Source: an uncultured Oscillospiraceae bacterium
GTDB taxonomy: Bacteria > Bacillota > Clostridia > Oscillospirales > Acutalibacteraceae
Direction: 5' to 3'
Length of the DNA: 33,212 nt
Assembly (NCBI GenBank): GCA_900541565.1
Contig: UQKB01000019.1
Location: 1-33,212 of the forward strand
Part shown: one piece after another, positions 23,582 to 32,368 of the stretch
Position numbering within the stretch: the first letter of the stretch is position 1
How the letters are laid out: each line of letters starts with the position of its first letter
Made by a program: the position numbers and the translations under genes
Notes under the pieces: generated by a model
Database searches by the model: none
Told to the model about the DNA's origin: nothing
Seen by the model: only the letters and a program-made list of their open reading frames with translations

Positions 23582-24826
23582 ATGATACAGGTAGCGATTA
23601 TGGGCTATGGGGTTGTTGGCTCCGGTGTTGCGGAAATATTGCTCACGCACAGGGAAAGCCTGAAAAAAAGAGCGCAGGAAGAAATGCATATTAAATATAT
23701 TTTAGATATACGCGATTTTCCCGACAGCCCCCTACACGACCGGTTTACCAAGAATTTTGACGATATCTGCAACGACGAAGAGGTAAAGGTTGTTGTAGAG
23801 ACAATGGGTGGCCTGCACCCGGCTTTCGATTTTGTAAAGCGCTGCCTGGAAAAGGGAAAAAGCGTTGTTACGTCCAATAAAGAGCTGGTTGCAGCCAAAG
23901 GCGCGCAGCTTTTGCAGATTGCAAAGGACAAAAACGCCAATTTCCTTTTTGAGGCAAGCGTCGGCGGCGGTATCCCTATTATCCGGCCGATCAGCCAGTG
24001 CCTTGCAGCAAATGAGGTCAGCCAGATCGCTGGTATTTTAAACGGGACAACCAATTTTATTCTTACAAAAATGATTCATGAGCACATGAAGTTTGACCAG
24101 GCATTGGCGCTGGCGCAAAAGCTTGGCTATGCCGAGCGCGACCCTTCCGCAGACGTAGACGGTTATGACGCAGTACGCAAAATCTGTATTTTGGCGTCCC
24201 TTACATTTGGCAAACATGTTTATCCCGACAACATATATACAGAAGGCATTACAAACATTACATTAGAAGACGTGGCCTACGCTTCCGCCTGGGGCGGTGT
24301 GATCAAATTGATCGGCAGCGTAAAAATGCTTGACGACGGCCGGATCGATATTTTTGTAGCTCCCATGTTTATCAGCAGCCAAAGCCAGCTGGCCGGTGTG
24401 GATGACGTGTTCAACGGTATTATGGTTCGCGGCGATGCAACCGGCGACGTTGTATTTTACGGCAAGGGTGCCGGTAAACTGCCAACGGCCAGCGCGGTAG
24501 TAGCCGATATGATAGACTGCATTAAGCATTTAAAGGCAAGGAAATACCTGTATTGGGCCGACGGCACGGACGATTATGTGCTTCCCTGGGAACAAAGCGT
24601 CACATCCATGTTTATCAGGGCTTTTGCAGACAATACGGAAGATGCCCTTGCATCCGCCAAAAATATTTTTGGTGCTGTTACACCGCTTGGCCGCAACAAC
24701 GCTGCTGACGGCGAGTTTGCTTTTATTACTCCGGAAAAGACTGTGGGCGCCATCCTTGCAGATATTGACAAGCTGCAAAGCCAAGGCGTGAAGGTTGTAT
24801 CTAAAATCAGAATTGGGGATTTGTAA
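23582..24826 (+). CDS. hom: Homoserine dehydrogenase
   Basis: This enzyme reduces aspartate semialdehyde to homoserine, the branch towards threonine and methionine. The 414 residues have the NAD(P)-binding loop GYGVVGSG (9-16), VVTSNKELVAAKG with the catalytic lysine, and GILNGTTNFIL. A C-terminal ACT-type region (from about 335) suggests feedback control, usually by threonine. I chose the ATG at 23582, preceded by AGAGGTGT; a TTG five codons upstream overlaps that site. Only 2 nt separate it from thrB. There is no terminator after the PBP gene, so some read-through is possible. Confidence 0.96.
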   Translation: MIQVAIMGYGVVGSGVAEILLTHRESLKKRAQEEMHIKYILDIRDFPDSPLHDRFTKNFDDICNDEEVKVVVETMGGLHPAFDFVKRCLEKGKSVVTSNKELVAAKGAQLLQIAKDKNANFLFEASVGGGIPIIRPISQCLAANEVSQIAGILNGTTNFILTKMIHEHMKFDQALALAQKLGYAERDPSADVDGYDAVRKICILASLTFGKHVYPDNIYTEGITNITLEDVAYASAWGGVIKLIGSVKMLDDGRIDIFVAPMFISSQSQLAGVDDVFNGIMVRGDATGDVVFYGKGAGKLPTASAVVADMIDCIKHLKARKYLYWADGTDDYVLPWEQSVTSMFIRAFADNTEDALASAKNIFGAVTPLGRNNAADGEFAFITPEKTVGAILADIDKLQSQGVKVVSKIRIGDL

Positions 24827-24828
24827 TT

Positions 24829-25725
24829 ATGATTCGGATTCAGGTTCCCGCGACAAGCGCAAATTTAGGCTCAGGCTTTGACAGCCTGGGCATTGCTTTG
24901 AGTATGTATAACCAGGTATGGATGGAAGAATTTGACGGGATTGCTATTACTTCAAAAGACGCCGTTGCCGTCCCAACCGACCAAAGCAACCTGATTTACT
25001 GGTCTGCTTCTTATCTTTATAAAGAATGTGGGCGTCGCTTTCCAGGCTTAAAGCTGGTGCAGGAAAACAATATTCCCATGACAAGAGGGCTGGGGAGCAG
25101 CAGCGCCTGTATTGTTGCAGGGCTGCTTGGCGCCAACCGCTTTCTTGGTAACCCGCTTACACAGCACGACCTTGTGAATCTTGCCTGCAAAATAGAGGGC
25201 CACCCGGACAATACTACGCCGGCTTTTACCGGCGGGCTTGTCACGTCCGCCATAGAGGGCGGACGTGTTCATTCTGTTACGGTCCCCATTGCCGCGCATA
25301 TTCGCTTTGGCCTTTTTATCCCTCCCTTTGAGCTGAAAACCGAAACGGCCAGAAGCGCTCTTCCAAAATCCTACTCCCGCGAAGACGCCGTTTATAATCT
25401 TTCGCGTTCCGCGCTGATGACCGCGGCGCTTTTTTCCGGAAGCCTGGAAAACCTCCGCGTTGCTGTGCAGGACCGCTTACATCAACCCTACCGCACGCAA
25501 TTTATCCCCGGGCTGGACACCGTCTTTCGCACAAGCTATGAGCTTGGCTCCTATGGTACTTATATAAGCGGCGCCGGACCAACCGTTATTTCCATCATAG
25601 ATGACAAGCTACAGGATATCTTTCGTGCGCATGCGCTTACTTCTCTTGAAGAAAAGGGTATAAAAAACTGGCGTTTTAAGGTTTTAAGCCCGGATGCCTG
25701 CGGCGCACAGATCATGATCGACTGA
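24829..25725 (+). CDS. thrB: Homoserine kinase
   Basis: ThrB phosphorylates homoserine with ATP, the step before threonine synthase. The 298-residue GHMP-kinase protein has the N-terminal PATSANLGSGFDSLGIALSM, the ATP-binding loop PMTRGLGSSSACIVAGL and the C-terminal GTYISGAGPTVIS. It follows hom by 2 nt, so translation is likely coupled. Threonine synthase (thrC) is not in this window. Confidence 0.96.
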   Translation: MIRIQVPATSANLGSGFDSLGIALSMYNQVWMEEFDGIAITSKDAVAVPTDQSNLIYWSASYLYKECGRRFPGLKLVQENNIPMTRGLGSSSACIVAGLLGANRFLGNPLTQHDLVNLACKIEGHPDNTTPAFTGGLVTSAIEGGRVHSVTVPIAAHIRFGLFIPPFELKTETARSALPKSYSREDAVYNLSRSALMTAALFSGSLENLRVAVQDRLHQPYRTQFIPGLDTVFRTSYELGSYGTYISGAGPTVISIIDDKLQDIFRAHALTSLEEKGIKNWRFKVLSPDACGAQIMID

Positions 25726-25749
25726 TGTATTCCCCGCGTATTTCCGGCG

Positions 25750-25778
25750 TTGACAAACGCCTGTTTTGCATATAAAAT
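25750..25778 (+). promoter_or_regulatory. Promoter of lysC
   Basis: A perfect TTGACA (25750-25755) is followed after 17 bp by TAAAAT (25773-25778). The leader is about 45 nt, too short for a lysine riboswitch. Confidence 0.72.
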
Positions 25779-25829
25779 CTGTTGTGGATCTTTTTTCACA
25801 ATGGCGAATATATATGGAGGTAACACTTT

Positions 25830-27044
25830 ATGAGCCTGATTGTACAGAAATTTGGCGGCAGCTCTGTTGCAAACGCGCAGCGCGTTTACAATGTCGCCCG
25901 TATCGTAACAGATACCTATAAAAAAGGGAACCGTGTAATCGTTGTGGTTTCCGCGCAGGGCGACACGACCGACGATTTACTTGCCAAGGCAGAAGAAATC
26001 AACCCCAATGCTTCTAAACGGGAAAAAGATATGCTTTTAGCCGCAGGGGAACAGATTTCAATCGCGCTTTTATCCATGGCAATTGAAAAGCTGGGCTACC
26101 CTGTTGTTTCTCTGCTGGGCTGGCAGGCGGGTTTTCAGACTACATCCATGCATACGGGAGCACGCATTAAAAGAATTATCCCGGAGCGCATCAAGCGCGA
26201 GCTGGATAAAAATAACATTGTCGTTATTGCCGGCTTCCAGGGGATCAGCCGTTATGAGGATATTACCACACTGGGCCGTGGCGGCTCCGACACAAGCGCC
26301 GTTGCCATTGCGGCAGCCATGCATGCGGATCTTTGCCAAATTTACACAGACGTGGAAGGCGTTTACACCGCAGATCCGCGCAAGGTAAAAAACGCCAGAA
26401 AGCTTGACGAGATTTCATACGATGAAATGCTTGAGCTTGCTACGCTGGGCGCGCAGGTGCTGCACAACCGCAGTGTAGAAATGGCAAAAAAATATAATTT
26501 AGAGCTTGAAGTTCTTTCAAGCTTGACTTGTGCACCCGGCACAATCGTTAAGGAGGCAGCTAAAATGGAAAAAATGTTAATCAGCGGTGTTGCAAAGGAC
26601 ACAGATGTAGCAAGAATATCTGTTACAGGCGTACCAGACAGGCCTGGCCTTGCCTTTAAAATGTTTTCAAAGCTTGCTGCAAAAGATATTAATGTAGATA
26701 TTATTTTACAGTCTATCGGCCGTGACGATACAAAGGACATTTCTTTTACCGTTGCAAAAGATAAAGGAAAGGAAGCCGTTGCCATTCTGGAGGATTATAT
26801 TGCGACCATCGGCGGTAATAAGGTTCTGTATGACGACAAGGTTGCAAAAATTTCGATTGTTGGCGCCGGTATGGAAACACACGCGGGCGTTGCTTCAAAA
26901 ATGTTTGAAGCGCTTTATGATTCTCAAATCAACATTCAGATGATCTCTACAAGCGAAATTAAAGTTTCCGTACTGATCGCTGTTGAAGACGCCGACCGGG
27001 CGGTCAGCGCCATCCATTCCAAATTTTTTGATGTATTAAATTAA
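25830..27044 (+). CDS. lysC: Aspartate kinase, alpha subunit (full length)
   Basis: This is the first enzyme of the aspartate family pathway, making aspartyl phosphate for lysine, threonine and methionine synthesis. The 404 residues have the kinase start VQKFGGSSVAN, TLGRGGSDTSAVA and TDVEGVYTADPRKV. Two ACT domains follow, beginning near ISVTGVPDRPGLAFKMF (about 256) and ISIVGAGMETHAGVASKMF (about 341). TGGAGG lies upstream of the ATG. Length and layout match the Bacillus class of alpha2-beta2 aspartokinase, and an internal start for the beta subunit is visible at 26565. It follows thrB by about 100 nt and has its own promoter. Confidence 0.96.
   Translation: MSLIVQKFGGSSVANAQRVYNVARIVTDTYKKGNRVIVVVSAQGDTTDDLLAKAEEINPNASKREKDMLLAAGEQISIALLSMAIEKLGYPVVSLLGWQAGFQTTSMHTGARIKRIIPERIKRELDKNNIVVIAGFQGISRYEDITTLGRGGSDTSAVAIAAAMHADLCQIYTDVEGVYTADPRKVKNARKLDEISYDEMLELATLGAQVLHNRSVEMAKKYNLELEVLSSLTCAPGTIVKEAAKMEKMLISGVAKDTDVARISVTGVPDRPGLAFKMFSKLAAKDINVDIILQSIGRDDTKDISFTVAKDKGKEAVAILEDYIATIGGNKVLYDDKVAKISIVGAGMETHAGVASKMFEALYDSQINIQMISTSEIKVSVLIAVEDADRAVSAIHSKFFDVLN
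26550..27044 (+). CDS. lysC: Aspartate kinase beta subunit from an internal start (RBS 26550-26556, ATG 26565)
   Basis: Inside lysC, AAGGAGG (26550-26556) is followed after 8 nt by an in-frame ATG (26565-26567), codon 246 of the full gene. Translation from it gives a 159-residue protein, MEKMLISGVAKDT..., made only of the two ACT domains. In Bacillus subtilis aspartokinase II, the beta subunit is translated from an internal start at essentially the same codon; a similar arrangement is known in Corynebacterium. The internal ribosome site here is stronger than those of many genes in the window. The beta chain would bind the inhibitory amino acid. The interval given includes the ribosome site. 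Confidence 0.72.
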   Translation, partial: KEAAKMEKMLISGVAKDTDVARISVTGVPDRPGLAFKMFSKLAAKDINVDIILQSIGRDDTKDISFTVAKDKGKEAVAILEDYIATIGGNKVLYDDKVAKISIVGAGMETHAGVASKMFEALYDSQINIQMISTSEIKVSVLIAVEDADRAVSAIHSKFFDVLN

Positions 27045-27052
27045 ATCTTTAT

Positions 27053-27081
27053 TTGACATTATCCTGTATACATGTTATAAT
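27053..27081 (+). promoter_or_regulatory. Perfect consensus promoter for tRNA-Pro
   Basis: TTGACA (27053-27058) and TATAAT (27076-27081) with exactly 17 bp between them, as expected for a stable RNA gene. It starts only 8 bp after the lysC stop. Confidence 0.93.
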
Positions 27082-27087
27082 GAAGAG

Positions 27088-27111
27088 CGGTGACGGGGAA
27101 ACCCGCCACCG
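27088..27111 (+). other. Hairpin with GAAA loop in the tRNA leader
   Basis: CGGTG (27088-27092) pairs with CACCG (27107-27111), and CGGG (27094-27097) with CCCG (27102-27105), with an A/C mismatch between and a GAAA loop. It begins at the predicted +1 of the tRNA transcript. TTT follows, so it may also serve as a weak lysC terminator. Confidence 0.6.
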
Positions 27112-27118
27112 TTTATAT

Positions 27119-27195
27119 CCGGGTGTGGCGCAGTTTGGTAGCGCGCTTGAATGGGGTTCAAGAGGCCGCTGGTTCGACTCCAGTCACTCGGACCA
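27119..27195 (+). tRNA. tRNA-Pro, anticodon GGG
   Basis: The gene is 77 nt with CCA encoded. The acceptor arm CCGGGTG pairs with CACTCGG (one G-T), and the discriminator is A. The D stem is GCGC/GCGC and the anticodon stem CTTGA/TCAAG, with loop ATGGGGT, so the anticodon is GGG with U33 and G37. The T arm GCTGG-TTCGACT-CCAGT completes the cloverleaf. It reads CCC and CCU. GGG is the less essential proline anticodon in bacteria, so another tRNA-Pro (TGG) should exist elsewhere. Confidence 0.95.
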
Positions 27196-27237
27196 AGTTG
27201 CCGCAAGCTTCACATTGCTTGCGGCAACTTTTCTTTT
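27196..27237 (+). terminator. Rho-independent terminator of tRNA-Pro
   Basis: AGTTGCCGCAAGC (27196-27208) pairs perfectly with GCTTGCGGCAACT (27217-27229) around 8 nt. TTTCTTTT follows. The first base of the stem directly follows the CCA end. Confidence 0.93.
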
Positions 27238-27462
27238 GTAAAGTTATTGCTCACTTACACCCGTTGGGGGTCGTCCACCTTTTCGCAAAAGTCATGCATA
27301 TGCTACACTGCGTCTGCTTGCTTGTAAACATGCTTGTGACGGCTCTGCTTGCCATCAACTGCGGCTTACGCCTTTAAATGAATCGGTATTTTTTTGTCAA
27401 TGCTTCTCATCTAATTGCTAAAATAATTTTAGTAATAAGGACAGGAATTATTTCTTCTGCGC
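27238..27462. other. Intergenic stretch with a 34-codon minus-strand frame; possible dispersed element
   Basis: No supported gene lies between the tRNA terminator and the promoter at 27463. On the minus strand an ATG at 27355 opens a frame to a stop at 27251. It encodes 34 residues with a CSIC motif, ending KRWTTPNGCK, and has no ribosome site. The left part (about 27255-27375) is richer in G and C than the following gene. It might be a dispersed repeat or a remnant next to a tRNA gene. Confidence 0.35.
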
Positions 27463-27491
27463 TTGCCCTTTTAAGTCCATTTTGTTATAAT
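27463..27491 (+). promoter_or_regulatory. Promoter of the MmcQ/YjbR-family gene
   Basis: TTGCCC (27463-27468) and a perfect TATAAT (27486-27491) have a 17-bp gap. Confidence 0.65.
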
Positions 27492-27537
27492 CTGTTTAAT
27501 TAATCACTCGGTAAATCGGGAATCGTGGAGGACAAAT

Positions 27538-28200
27538 ATGTTTGACGAGATTTTCAAAAGAAAGAAACCAATTCCAGATAAATTGATTTCTTACGGTTTT
27601 GAAAAAAACGGGAGCACTTATCAATATTCTACCGACATCCGAAATGGTGAATTTACACTTACTGTTCAAATAGGCGCAGATGGAACTGTTGATACAAACT
27701 TGACTGAAAACGAAAATGGTGAACCATATGTTCTTTATAAAACAGGTGCTTCTGGCACATATGTCGGTAAGATTAGAACCGCAATCGAACAAGTATTATC
27801 CGATGTTGCTCGGCAGTGTTATGAAACGGCAGTTTTCAAAACGGAACAGGCACAGATGATCATTAAATATGTTAGAGAATCCTATGGTGATGAACTTGAA
27901 TTTCTTTGGAAGAAATTTCCGGATAATGCTGTTTGGCGTAGAAAAGATAATAAAAAATGGTATGGCGCAATTTTAACGGTCGCTGGAAAAAAGATAGGTC
28001 TTGAAACTGACAAGATCGTGGAAATCATAGACCTTCGCATGAATTCCACCGAGGCCGAAACTGTCCTATCCAGAAAGCATTATTACCCCGGTTGGCACAT
28101 GAATAAAAAAAGTTGGTACACATTCGTGTTGGACGGAAGTATCTCAAATGAAGAATTAAAAGAAAGAATGATGGAAAGCTATGTATTGGCCGGAAAGTAA
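27538..28200 (+). CDS. MmcQ/YjbR-family protein
   Basis: This 220-residue protein has a C-terminal MmcQ/YjbR domain (about 104-215). The key parts are WRRKDNKKWYGAILTVAGKK, then IIDLRM, and near the end YYPGWHMNKKSWYTFVLDGS followed by ELKERMMESY. The fold is a double-wing CyaY-like DNA-binding type, but the cellular role is unknown. The N-terminal 100 residues (KPIPDKLISYGFEKNGSTYQYST...) look like a separate small domain found in some clostridial members. GTGGAGG precedes the ATG. The gene is visibly more AT-rich than its neighbours and sits alone beside a tRNA gene, so recent transfer is possible. It has its own promoter and a terminator-like hairpin. Confidence 0.85.
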   Translation: MFDEIFKRKKPIPDKLISYGFEKNGSTYQYSTDIRNGEFTLTVQIGADGTVDTNLTENENGEPYVLYKTGASGTYVGKIRTAIEQVLSDVARQCYETAVFKTEQAQMIIKYVRESYGDELEFLWKKFPDNAVWRRKDNKKWYGAILTVAGKKIGLETDKIVEIIDLRMNSTEAETVLSRKHYYPGWHMNKKSWYTFVLDGSISNEELKERMMESYVLAGK

Positions 28201-28234
28201 ATATACCTTTCTCATTTATTAGAGAGATCGGAAC

Positions 28235-28267
28235 ACAGGGGAAGTGTTGCGCGAACACTTCCCCTGT
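28235..28267 (+). terminator. Perfect 14-bp hairpin after the MmcQ/YjbR gene
   Basis: ACAGGGGAAGTGTT (28235-28248) pairs perfectly with AACACTTCCCCTGT (28254-28267) around GCGCG. TTTAATC follows, a short T run. The remaining sequence to 28363 is AT-rich, with nothing I can name. Confidence 0.72.
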
Positions 28268-28363
28268 TTAATCTAGTCTTCTATTGACTTTTCATTTTAT
28301 AAACTCCTCTTTATTACATTTTTGTTGTTTTGATACTATTTTTTAATATAAAGTTATCAGTAG

Positions 28364-28396
28364 TAAAAAAACGGGCGGCAGAAAATCTGCCGCCCG
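28364..28396 (-). terminator. Rho-independent terminator of tuf
   Basis: CGGGCGGCAGA (28372-28382) pairs perfectly with TCTGCCGCCCG (28386-28396). Read on the minus strand, seven T residues follow at once. It lies 44 nt after the tuf stop. Confidence 0.94.
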
Positions 28397-28439
28397 CTTG
28401 CATTCCATAAAATGTAATGCAATAAAAGCATTTATATGA

Positions 28440-29642
28440 TTAGCCGTTAATGGCTGTAACAACGCCGGAGCCTACCGTACGGCCGCCTTCACGGATAGCA
28501 AAGCGCAGACCTTCCTCAATAGCGATCGGCGTAATCAGCTCTACGTCCATATCTACGTTATCGCCAGGCATGCACATTTCCGTACCTTCCGGCAGAGAAA
28601 TTACACCTGTAACGTCTGTTGTTCTGAAATAGAACTGGGGACGGTAATTGTTAAAGAACGGTGTATGACGGCCGCCTTCTTCCTTTGTCAGAACGTAAAC
28701 CTGCCCACGGAACTTCGTGTGCGGGTTGATCGTACCGGGTTTTGCAAGAACCTGTCCTCTTTCGATCTCTGACCTCTGTACACCACGAAGAAGAACACCA
28801 ACGTTGTCGCCGGCCTCTGCATAGTCCAGAATTTTTCTGAACATTTCAATACCTGTAACAACAACCTTTCTTCTTTCTTCGGTAAGACCAATAATTTCAA
28901 CCTCTTCAGAGGTCTTCAACTGGCCTCTTTCTACTCTACCGGTAGCAACCGTACCACGGCCCGTGATCGTAAATACGTCTTCAACAGGCATAAGGAACGG
29001 AAGATCCGCCTTACGGTCCGGTGTGGGGATAAACTCATCAACCGCATCCATCAGCTCATGAATGCACTTGTACTCAGGCGCATTCGGGTCCTTGGAAGCG
29101 CTGTCAAGAGCCAGAAAAGCAGAACCACGGATGATCGGTGTGTCGTCTCCCGGGAATTCATACTCGTCAAGCAATTCGCGGATTTCCATCTCTACCAGGT
29201 CGAGCAGCTCTTCGTCGTCAACCTGATCCGTTTTGTTCATGAAAACAACGATATAAGGAACACCAACCTGACGGGAAAGCAAAATGTGCTCTCTTGTCTG
29301 GGGCATCGGGCCGTCTGCAGCAGATACAACCAGGATCGCACCGTCCATCTGCGCAGCACCCGTAATCATGTTCTTAACATAGTCGGCATGGCCGGGGCAG
29401 TCAACGTGCGCATAGTGACGCTTTGCTGTTTCGTACTCAACGTGCGCTGTGTTAATTGTAATACCGCGCTCCCTTTCCTCCGGAGCCTTGTCGATATTGG
29501 CATAGTCAACAAAATCTGCGTCGCCTTCCAGGTTCAGAACCTTTGTAATGGCAGCCGTCAGCGTTGTCTTACCATGGTCAACGTGGCCGATCGTACCAAT
29601 GTTAATATGCGGTTTATTTCTTTCAAATTTTTCTTTTGCCAT
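28440..29642 (-). CDS. tuf: Elongation factor Tu
   Basis: EF-Tu carries aminoacyl-tRNA to the ribosome as a GTP complex. The 400 residues have the P-loop GHVDHGKTT (19-27), the switch region with [22 protein letters not shown] and NKTD. The N-terminal GTPase domain and both beta-barrels are complete. AGGGAGG precedes the ATG. It follows fusA in the str operon but has its own promoter at 29698-29726 and a strong terminator, in keeping with the high level of EF-Tu needed. Confidence 0.98.
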   Translation of the reverse strand: MAKEKFERNKPHINIGTIGHVDHGKTTLTAAITKVLNLEGDADFVDYANIDKAPEERERGITINTAHVEYETAKRHYAHVDCPGHADYVKNMITGAAQMDGAILVVSAADGPMPQTREHILLSRQVGVPYIVVFMNKTDQVDDEELLDLVEMEIRELLDEYEFPGDDTPIIRGSAFLALDSASKDPNAPEYKCIHELMDAVDEFIPTPDRKADLPFLMPVEDVFTITGRGTVATGRVERGQLKTSEEVEIIGLTEERRKVVVTGIEMFRKILDYAEAGDNVGVLLRGVQRSEIERGQVLAKPGTINPHTKFRGQVYVLTKEEGGRHTPFFNNYRPQFYFRTTDVTGVISLPEGTEMCMPGDNVDMDVELITPIAIEEGLRFAIREGGRTVGSGVVTAING

Positions 29643-29697
29643 TGGAATTTCCTCCCTTGTAATAAAGAAATTTAAATTTTTCCAGTTGTCAAGCTAT

Positions 29698-29726
29698 ATT
29701 TTAGCAATTTTATAATCAAATTGCAA
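29698..29726 (-). promoter_or_regulatory. Internal promoter for tuf
   Basis: On the minus strand TTGCAA (29726-29721) is followed after 17 bp by TAAAAT (29703-29698). It lies in the 114-nt fusA-tuf spacer and would let tuf be expressed above the rest of the operon. Confidence 0.6.
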
Positions 29727-29756
29727 TAGGTAAATGAAAAAAGAACGCTTTTACAA

Positions 29757-31838
29757 TCAGTCTTCTTTCTTTGTGCGTGAAGAAATAATCGCCTCTGAAA
29801 CAGACTTTGGAACTTCCGCATAATGGCTGGGCTCCATTACATACTGTCCGCGGCCCTGCGTCTTGGAGCGCATGTCCGTTGCATAGCCAAACATTTCAGA
29901 AAGGGGCACATGTGCATTGATCCTCTGCGCGCCGTTTTCCGCTTCCATACCCTGGATCATACCGCGTCTGGAGTTCAAATCGCCAATGACGTCGCCCATA
30001 TATTCTTCCGGCACTATAACCGTAACCTTCATAATCGGCTCCAGCAATACGGGGCTTGCCTTCTGCATGGCCTCCTTAAAGGCCATGGAACCGGCAATTT
30101 TAAATGCCATTTCAGAAGAGTCGACCTCATGGTAGGAACCATCGTACAGCGTTACCTTTACGTCCACAACATTGTAGCCCGCAAGCACGCCGGAAAGCAT
30201 GGCGCCCTGAATACCCTGGTCAACCGCCGGAATATATTCCTTCGGGATCGCACCGCCGACAATTGCATTGACAAATTCGTAGCCCTTTGTGGGATTGGGC
30301 TCAATCTTGATCTTAACATGACCATACTGGCCCTTACCGCCGGACTGCCTTGCATACTTCCTATCCACATCAGCAGCGGAGCGGATCGTCTCTTTATAAG
30401 CAACCTGCGGCTTACCGATATTGGCCTCTACTTTAAATTCACGCAAAAGCCTGTCGACAATAATCTCCAAATGGAGCTCGCCCATACCTGCAATAATGGT
30501 CTGTCCCGTTTCTTCGTCGGTATAAGCCTTAAAGGTGGGGTCTTCCTCTGCAAGCTTCGCAAGGGCAATACCCATTTTCTCCTGGCCCGCTTTGGTTTTC
30601 GGCTCTATAGCCACGCGGATAACAGGTTCCGGGAACTCCATAGATTCCAAAATAACCGGATGCTTTTCATCACAAAGTGTATCGCCCGTTGTTGTATTCT
30701 TCAGGCCGACAGCCGCTGCAATGTCCCCTGCATAGCAGATGTCAATATCCTTTCTGTCGTTTGCATGCATCTGCAAAATACGGCCCATGCGTTCGTTATT
30801 GTCCTTTGTTGAGTTATAAACGGTAGAACCGGCCTTGACTGTTCCCGAATACACACGGAAAAAGCAAAGCTTGCCTACAAACGGGTCCGCAGCAATCTTA
30901 AACGCAAGCGCAGCAAAGGGCTCTTCGTCAGAAGAATGGCGAACGGTTTCTTCTTCTGTTTCGGGGTTGATGCCCTTAATCGCCGGTACATCCGTCGGAG
31001 CCGGCATGTAATCTACAATAGCGTCCAGCAGCTTTTGTACGCCCTTGTTGCGGTAAGAGGTACCGCAGGTAACAGGCACCATCGTATTTTCAATCGTGCT
31101 CTTGCGAATCTGAGCTTTAATCTCTTCTACCGTGAGCTCCTCGCCACTAAAGTACTTTTCCATAAGCTCCTCGTTCTGCTCGGCAACATGCTCGATCAGC
31201 TCGTCATGGTACTTCTGGGCAAGCTCCTTCATGTCTTCAGGGATTTCTTCTTCCCGCATATCCTTGCCAAGGTCATCGTAATAGACCTCCGCCTTCATTT
31301 CAACAAGGTCGATAATCCCCTTAAACGTTTCCTCCGACCCAATCGGCAGCTGGATCGGTACTGCGTTGCATTTAAGCCTGTCTTTCATCATTTGGACAAC
31401 TCTATAAAAGTCAGCGCCCATAATATCCATTTTATTGACATATACCATTCTGGGAACGCCGTAATTATCCGCCTGACGCCATACGGTTTCAGACTGGGGC
31501 TCAACGCCGCCCTTTGCGCACAGAACCGTAACAGAACCGTCCAACACACGCAGGGAACGCTCTACCTCAACGGTAAAGTCCACGTGCCCCGGCGTATCTA
31601 TAATGTTGATTCTGTGTTCTCTCCAAAAACAGGTCGTGGCAGCAGAGGTAATGGTAATACCTCTTTCCTGCTCCTGTACCATCCAGTCCATAGTGGCGCC
31701 GCCGTCATGCGTTTCACCAATTTTATGGTTGATACCCGTATAGAACAGGATACGCTCTGTTGTGGTAGTTTTACCGGCATCAATGTGCGCCATAATGCCG
31801 ATATTTCTAGTCTTTTCAAGAGAAACCTGCCTTGACAT
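29757..31838 (-). CDS. fusA: Elongation factor G
   Basis: EF-G drives translocation of tRNA and mRNA with GTP hydrolysis and also helps recycle ribosomes. The 693 residues have the P-loop AHIDAGKTT (17-25), [22 protein letters not shown] and NKMD. Domains II to V follow, with [11 protein letters not shown] in domain IV and RRGMIQGME in domain V. AAGGAGG lies before the chosen ATG at 31838 ([14 protein letters not shown]); six codons upstream overlap that site. It is preceded by rpsG at 18 nt. Confidence 0.98.
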   Translation of the reverse strand: MSRQVSLEKTRNIGIMAHIDAGKTTTTERILFYTGINHKIGETHDGGATMDWMVQEQERGITITSAATTCFWREHRINIIDTPGHVDFTVEVERSLRVLDGSVTVLCAKGGVEPQSETVWRQADNYGVPRMVYVNKMDIMGADFYRVVQMMKDRLKCNAVPIQLPIGSEETFKGIIDLVEMKAEVYYDDLGKDMREEEIPEDMKELAQKYHDELIEHVAEQNEELMEKYFSGEELTVEEIKAQIRKSTIENTMVPVTCGTSYRNKGVQKLLDAIVDYMPAPTDVPAIKGINPETEEETVRHSSDEEPFAALAFKIAADPFVGKLCFFRVYSGTVKAGSTVYNSTKDNNERMGRILQMHANDRKDIDICYAGDIAAAVGLKNTTTGDTLCDEKHPVILESMEFPEPVIRVAIEPKTKAGQEKMGIALAKLAEEDPTFKAYTDEETGQTIIAGMGELHLEIIVDRLLREFKVEANIGKPQVAYKETIRSAADVDRKYARQSGGKGQYGHVKIKIEPNPTKGYEFVNAIVGGAIPKEYIPAVDQGIQGAMLSGVLAGYNVVDVKVTLYDGSYHEVDSSEMAFKIAGSMAFKEAMQKASPVLLEPIMKVTVIVPEEYMGDVIGDLNSRRGMIQGMEAENGAQRINAHVPLSEMFGYATDMRSKTQGRGQYVMEPSHYAEVPKSVSEAIISSRTKKED

Positions 31839-31856
31839 AAAATCCTCCTTAAACAA

Positions 31857-32327
31857 TTACCATCTGAAATGTGCAAAAGCCTTATTGGCCTCTGCCATCT
31901 TATGCGTATCATCACGCTTCTTGGCAGCGCCGCCTGCGCCGTTCAAAGCATCAAGGATTTCACCGGCAAGTCTTTCCTTCATTGTTTTTTCACTGCGCTG
32001 TCTTGCATAAGTAGAAAGCCAACGCAGCCCCAAGGTCTGCCTTCTTTCTGCTCTTACCTCCATAGGAACCTGGTATGTTGCACCACCTACGCGGCGAGCC
32101 TTTACTTCAAGCACAGGCATTAAATTTTCCATGCACTGTTCAAAAACCTCTAACGGGTCTTTTCCTGTTTTTTCACGGATGATATCGAACGCGCCATAAA
32201 CAATCTTCTGCGCAACGCCTTTTTTTCCGTCATACATAATGTTGTTGATCAGACGTGTAACAAGCTTTGAATGATAAAGCGGGTCCGGTAAAACATCACG
32301 CTTTGCTATTGAGCCTCTTCTTGGCAC
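31857..32327 (-). CDS. rpsG: 30S ribosomal protein S7
   Basis: S7 nucleates assembly of the 30S head and contacts tRNA at the exit site. From the chosen start it has 156 residues, the standard length, beginning [15 protein letters not shown] after the initiator. The start codon is GTG at 32327, with AAGGAGGG 7 nt upstream; an in-frame codon six positions earlier would overlap that site. The family motif [15 protein letters not shown] is intact. In E. coli, S7 represses its own operon by binding the rpsL-rpsG spacer. Here that spacer is 172 nt and can form alternative hairpins (32369-32487). Confidence 0.97.
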   Translation of the reverse strand: MPRRGSIAKRDVLPDPLYHSKLVTRLINNIMYDGKKGVAQKIVYGAFDIIREKTGKDPLEVFEQCMENLMPVLEVKARRVGGATYQVPMEVRAERRQTLGLRWLSTYARQRSEKTMKERLAGEILDALNGAGGAAKKRDDTHKMAEANKAFAHFRW

Positions 32328-32368
32328 TTTACTTCCCTCCTTCACAATTAAGAGATATCATCGGTACT

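Noticed and set aside
25726..25829. Lysine riboswitch before lysC
   Set aside because: The predicted leader is only about 45 nt, and none of the conserved lysine-riboswitch parts can be seen.
29823..31835. Two long plus-strand frames opposite fusA
   Set aside because: They are shadows of a strongly codon-biased gene and have no recognisable domain or ribosome site.
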